Position numbers and translations under genes: made by a program. 8,578 bases of DNA from Oscillospiraceae bacterium (lineage in GTDB: Bacteria > Bacillota_A > Clostridia > Oscillospirales > Ruminococcaceae), in assembly GCA_017523995.1 (NCBI GenBank), contig JAFWUX010000110.1, positions 1 through 8,578 on the forward strand, given 5' to 3'. This document shows, piece by piece, positions 6,200 to 8,578 of this stretch. How positions within the stretch are numbered: the stretch's first letter is position 1; each line of letters begins with the position of its first letter. The notes below the pieces were generated by a model. That model had not been told where the DNA came from and did not search any database. It saw only the letters and a list, made by a program, of their open reading frames with translations.

Positions 6200-6227
6200 T
6201 ATAATGAATGCGTTTGCATTCATTATA
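6200..6227. repeat. Perfect 12-bp inverted repeat overlapping the kinase -10 box
   Basis: TATAATGAATGC (6200-6211) and GCATTCATTATA (6216-6227) are exact inverted arms around GTTT. The right arm contains the minus-strand -10 of the kinase promoter (6227-6222), and the left arm shows a plus-strand TATAAT without a TG extension or -35. On the plus strand the arms would form a stable AT-rich hairpin in the response regulator leader, followed after a few bases by TATTTTTA. Confidence 0.65.
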
Positions 6228-6271
6228 CCATATTTTTACCGAAAATCAAACAGGATTACGATTTTGTAATC
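6222..6271 (-). promoter_or_regulatory. Operator and extended -10 promoter for the histidine kinase (site 2)
   Basis: The operator at 6254-6271 has perfect GATTAC/GTAATC arms and an asymmetric 6-bp core. On the minus strand TGG-TATAAT (6230-6222) follows with its hexamer exactly 44 bp from the operator start, as at the other three sites. Unlike them, it also has a fair -35 (TTGATT, 6249-6244) at a 16-bp spacing, which would allow basal kinase expression. The same operator ends 2 bp before the GGAGG (6274-6278) of the divergent response regulator, so binding could also affect that gene. Confidence 0.8.
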
Positions 6272-6283
6272 GCGGAGGTTGCT

Positions 6284-6970
6284 ATGGCACATATTTTGCT
6301 TGTAGAGGATGATTCCGATATCATGCGGATCAATCAGAACTTTCTGGAAAAAGAGGGCTATGATGTACACTGTGCGGATTCCGTGCAGCAGGCGGCATTT
6401 CTGCTGGAGGAATGCGCGCCGGATCTGGTGCTGCTCGATGTGATGCTGCCGGACGGCGACGGCATGGATTTCTGCGGGATCCTGCGGCAGAAAACGCAGG
6501 CACCGGTCATCTTCCTGACTGCGCGTGACGAAAATGACGATGTGATCAAGGGGTTTCGCAGCGGCGGCGATGACTATATCACGAAGCCTTATGATCTGAA
6601 TGTGCTGAAAGCGCGCATCGAGGCGCAGCTCCGCCGCAATGCCAGACCGGAAGCGCAGCATCCGCGCATAGAGCTTCCGGATCTGACGATCGACCTGTTT
6701 TCCGGAACCGCAGAACTGGACGGCAATGCATGCTCCCTGCCGCAAAGAGAATTGCAGATTCTCTATCTGCTTGCATCCCGCATCGGCTCGCGCATCAGCT
6801 ACCATGAAATTTACGAAAAAATCTATGGCTGTGATGTCGAGGACAGTAAAAACACGATCCGTGTCAACATATCACGCCTGAAAAAGCATCTTGCAATGGA
6901 TGATATGAGCACCTATGAGATCGCCTCGACCGCAGACGGTGAATATGTCCTGCGCAGAGTGATTTTCTGA
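6284..6970 (+). CDS. OmpR/PhoB-family response regulator
   Basis: This 228-residue regulator starts at ATG 6284 with GGAGG (6274-6278) 5 nt upstream. The receiver domain (1 to about 118) has all key residues: the acidic pair in VEDD (8-10), phospho-acceptor Asp52 in LLDVMLPDGDG, Thr79 in FLTA and Lys101 in TKPYD. The winged-helix output domain (about 128-228) carries LPQRELQILYLL, a recognition helix in the region SKNTIRVNISRLKKHL (188-203) and the closing hairpin GEYVLRR. It is divergent from the kinase, which is less common than a shared operon, and is the natural candidate to bind the four ATTACA-type palindromes here. OmpR-type regulators usually bind direct repeats, so binding to a palindrome would be somewhat unusual. 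There is no terminator before lipoprotein B, so read-through is likely. Confidence 0.96.
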   Translation: MAHILLVEDDSDIMRINQNFLEKEGYDVHCADSVQQAAFLLEECAPDLVLLDVMLPDGDGMDFCGILRQKTQAPVIFLTARDENDDVIKGFRSGGDDYITKPYDLNVLKARIEAQLRRNARPEAQHPRIELPDLTIDLFSGTAELDGNACSLPQRELQILYLLASRIGSRISYHEIYEKIYGCDVEDSKNTIRVNISRLKKHLAMDDMSTYEIASTADGEYVLRRVIF

Positions 6971-6973
6971 CGC

Positions 6974-7023
6974 AATTACAATTCTGTAATTATGCACCGG
7001 AACACAGCATAATCTGCTATACT
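6974..7023 (+). promoter_or_regulatory. Operator and extended -10 promoter for lipoprotein B (site 3)
   Basis: AATTACAATTCTGTAATT (6974-6991) has perfect AATTACA/TGTAATT arms around a 4-bp core. TGC-TATACT (7015-7023) follows, with its hexamer 44 bp from the operator start. The position expected for -35 reads CACCGG, so none is present. The predicted start near 7030 gives a leader of about 38 nt. The operator begins 3 bp after the response regulator stop, mirroring site 1 after the kinase. Confidence 0.85.
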
Positions 7024-7067
7024 AAACGTATCAGAACAGCATATCATGCGAAAAAGGAGCAGAAAAC

Positions 7068-8375
7068 ATGAAAATGCAATGGATCATGCCGGTTCTTCTC
7101 GGTACAGCGTTCTGCCTGACCGGATGCGGCAAAGGAAATGAGATCACCATTCAGCGGGACACGGCTCCGGTCGTGCCGATTGAAACAGCAGTATCCGGAA
7201 CATCGGGCAGCAGTACGGAAACAAATACCGGCTCAAAAAAAGAAACCATTACCACAGTCCGGCAAACAACAATCTCCAAAACCGAAACCGCAGTTTTGGG
7301 TACAACGCAGCACACGGCGGATGCAGCCGAAAACACAGCACCGCAGAACAACGGCAGCAGTTCCGGCAAAGCTGCCGCTGCGAATATGCTGTACGGAAAA
7401 TGGGAGACCGTTTCCTTCTCGAAGGATTCCGGCGGGCGTGTTTCATATGATCTCGCCGATCCGGCACACAGAAGCTATTATGTCGGGCTGGAGCTGAATG
7501 AAGGCGGGCAATCAACGCTGACAGTCGGAACAGAGGATCATTCCGCATCGACTTCCATGCAGGGCAACCTTCTGACGGTTTGCACGGTCGATCCGAACGA
7601 TCCGGTTGACATGGTATTTTCGGTCAGCGAGGACAGAACCCAAATGACCGCCGAGCTGATGAACGGCAGGATCATTGCAACTTTGAAACGCATCAGCCAT
7701 GACTTTTCGATCAAAGACTTTCTGAACGCGAAACCGGTGCAGGATGCCTCTGTACTGATCGGGGAATGGGTTTATGTGAATCCGGATTCTACACCTGGTT
7801 CCGTAATTGAGGTTCAGGCAGACGGCTCATTTTTTGAAACACTTGTCGAAAACAATCTGATCACAGCCGGAACCGTCAAAGCAGAAAACGGCGGATATGC
7901 CTTCTATGACAGCGAGAATCATTTGTATCTGCGGTTTACACCCGATCCTCTGACACCGAACACCTATCTGGATGACAAGTCCCAAGGCGGCAGACTCGTC
8001 AGCATTGCGGAATACGAACAGCCGAATGACTGGGGCTATTATGATCCTGTGATTTACCCTGCAACCAGCATCAGCGTCGCAGGACTGAACGGAATATGGA
8101 AGAATGCAGACGGCAGCGGTGAATCCTTTGAGATCTATGACGGCAGAAGCATTTATCACGGCAGATTTGCGCTGACCGATGCGGACGGCAAAGAAGAACG
8201 CGGTGATGTCCGGCTGCAATACCGGTATAATCAGGACGGAAAAAAGGAATTCTGCTTTACATTCTACGGAGACAACGGAACCATATATTATACGCTGGAT
8301 GCTTCCGGCTCGATTCCGATGAATGATCTGTTCGGCGATCAGTCCGGCGAGCTGCATTTTATCAGGCAGGAATAA
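7068..8375 (+). CDS. Lipoprotein B with three G-x-W beta-type modules
   Basis: This 435-residue lipoprotein starts at ATG 7068 with AAGGAG (7054-7059) 8 nt upstream. The signal peptide MKMQWIMPVLLGTAFCLTGC has an LTGC lipobox with Cys20. Residues about 38-105 form a Ser/Thr-rich tether. Three segments then open with the same motif: LYGKWETVSF (W112), LIGEWVYVNP (W234) and LNGIWKNADG (W344). The second is followed by a VIEVQADGSFF-type strand pattern and the third by SFEIYDGRSI, as in lipocalin-like beta modules. Lipoprotein A has one comparable module (LVGEW, W104) and also has Cys20, which suggests related architecture. I recognise no catalytic motif. The gene has its own operator-promoter, lies downstream of the response regulator and ends at a strong terminator. 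An accessory or signal-modulating surface role is possible but inferred. Confidence 0.88.
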   Translation: MKMQWIMPVLLGTAFCLTGCGKGNEITIQRDTAPVVPIETAVSGTSGSSTETNTGSKKETITTVRQTTISKTETAVLGTTQHTADAAENTAPQNNGSSSGKAAAANMLYGKWETVSFSKDSGGRVSYDLADPAHRSYYVGLELNEGGQSTLTVGTEDHSASTSMQGNLLTVCTVDPNDPVDMVFSVSEDRTQMTAELMNGRIIATLKRISHDFSIKDFLNAKPVQDASVLIGEWVYVNPDSTPGSVIEVQADGSFFETLVENNLITAGTVKAENGGYAFYDSENHLYLRFTPDPLTPNTYLDDKSQGGRLVSIAEYEQPNDWGYYDPVIYPATSISVAGLNGIWKNADGSGESFEIYDGRSIYHGRFALTDADGKEERGDVRLQYRYNQDGKKEFCFTFYGDNGTIYYTLDASGSIPMNDLFGDQSGELHFIRQE

Positions 8376-8382
8376 CAACATG

Positions 8383-8416
8383 AAAACAGACAGTCTGAAC
8401 GGCTGTCTGTTTTTTT
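8383..8416 (+). terminator. Rho-independent terminator of lipoprotein B
   Basis: A perfect 11-bp stem (8383-8393 with 8403-8413) with a 9-nt loop begins 7 bp after the stop codon, and a T-run continues to 8416. This is the strongest terminator in the window and separates lipoprotein B from the next operator-promoter. Confidence 0.92.
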
Positions 8417-8463
8417 GCTGATACGGGCAAATAAGCATGTTCCAAGGCTGAAAGGACACCTGC

Positions 8464-8513
8464 AATTACAAATTTGTAATTCTGCACACAAACGCTTTAT
8501 CATTTGCTATAAT
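8464..8513 (+). promoter_or_regulatory. Operator and extended -10 promoter for a gene at the right edge (site 4)
   Basis: AATTACAAATTTGTAATT (8464-8481) is a perfect 18-bp palindrome followed by CTGCACAC, as at site 1. TGC-TATAAT (8505-8513) has its hexamer 44 bp from the operator start. The -35 position reads CACACA, so no -35 is present. The predicted start is near 8520. It implies a fourth regulated transcript whose gene lies mostly beyond the window. Confidence 0.85.
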
Positions 8514-8535
8514 GGCATTGTCAGCAGGAGAGCTG

Positions 8536-8578
8536 ATGAAACCAAATGATCGAATACTGTTAAATGTAAAGGAGAATG
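8536..8578 (+). CDS. Possible start of the site-4-regulated gene, cut by window edge
   Basis: ATG 8536 follows AGGAG (8526-8530) by 5 nt and is open to the window end, giving MKPNDRILLNVKEN. No family can be read from 14 residues and there is no signal peptide start. A second ribosome binding site, AAAGGAG, lies at about 8569-8575. Its context (AAAGGAGAATG) matches the lipoprotein A start region, so the main gene may instead begin just past the edge and the present ORF may be a short leader or spurious. Confidence 0.35.
   Translation, partial: MKPNDRILLNVKEN

Noticed and set aside
1..8578. CRISPR arrays, tRNA or rRNA genes, insertion sequences
   Set aside because: I saw no regularly spaced repeats, no tRNA-like or rRNA sequence and no transposase gene or terminal inverted repeats; the diverged direct repeat contains no mobile-element features.

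Overview
The window looks like chromosomal DNA from a low-to-mid GC Gram-positive anaerobe of the Clostridia, most likely a Ruminococcus-like gut Firmicute. This rests on strong AGGAGG-type ribosome binding sites, TGnTATAAT extended -10 promoters, lipobox lipoproteins with Ser/Thr/Ala-rich tethers, an AbrB-type regulator, and accessory genes (DUF4143 ATPase, AlbA_2 protein) that are common in that group. The assignment is inferred from style; no taxonomic marker gene is present.

The left third (1-3058) is an accessory region. It holds the 3' part of an ATPase/DUF4143 gene, a hairpin, and a decayed antisense remnant of an AbrB-family gene. These are followed by an AlbA_2/HATPase-type gene with its own promoter, a near-copy of the same hairpin, and an intact antisense AbrB-family gene. 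The unit 'plus-strand gene, hairpin, antisense abrB 3' end' therefore occurs twice, and about 123 bp of it is a diverged direct repeat (roughly 84 % identical by hand alignment) flanking the AlbA_2 gene.

The right two thirds (3337-8578) form what appears to be one regulatory island. A histidine kinase (minus) and an OmpR-type response regulator (plus) are transcribed divergently. Each is followed, 3 bp after its stop codon, by an operator-promoter for a lipoprotein gene: lipoprotein A on the minus side and lipoprotein B on the plus side. An 18-bp palindrome, consensus R-ATTACAaattTGTAAT-Y, occurs four times: upstream of lipoprotein A, the kinase, lipoprotein B, and a gene beginning at the right edge. 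In all four cases the palindrome starts exactly 44 bp before an extended -10 hexamer. Three of the four promoters have no recognisable -35 box, which suggests activation by a bound regulator, most simply the response regulator encoded here.

The working model is a self-contained envelope-signalling module. A membrane kinase with an unrecognised external domain and almost no HAMP linker phosphorylates the regulator, which then activates the kinase gene and a set of surface lipoproteins carrying repeated G-x-W beta-type modules. The signal and the lipoprotein functions cannot be read from the sequence.
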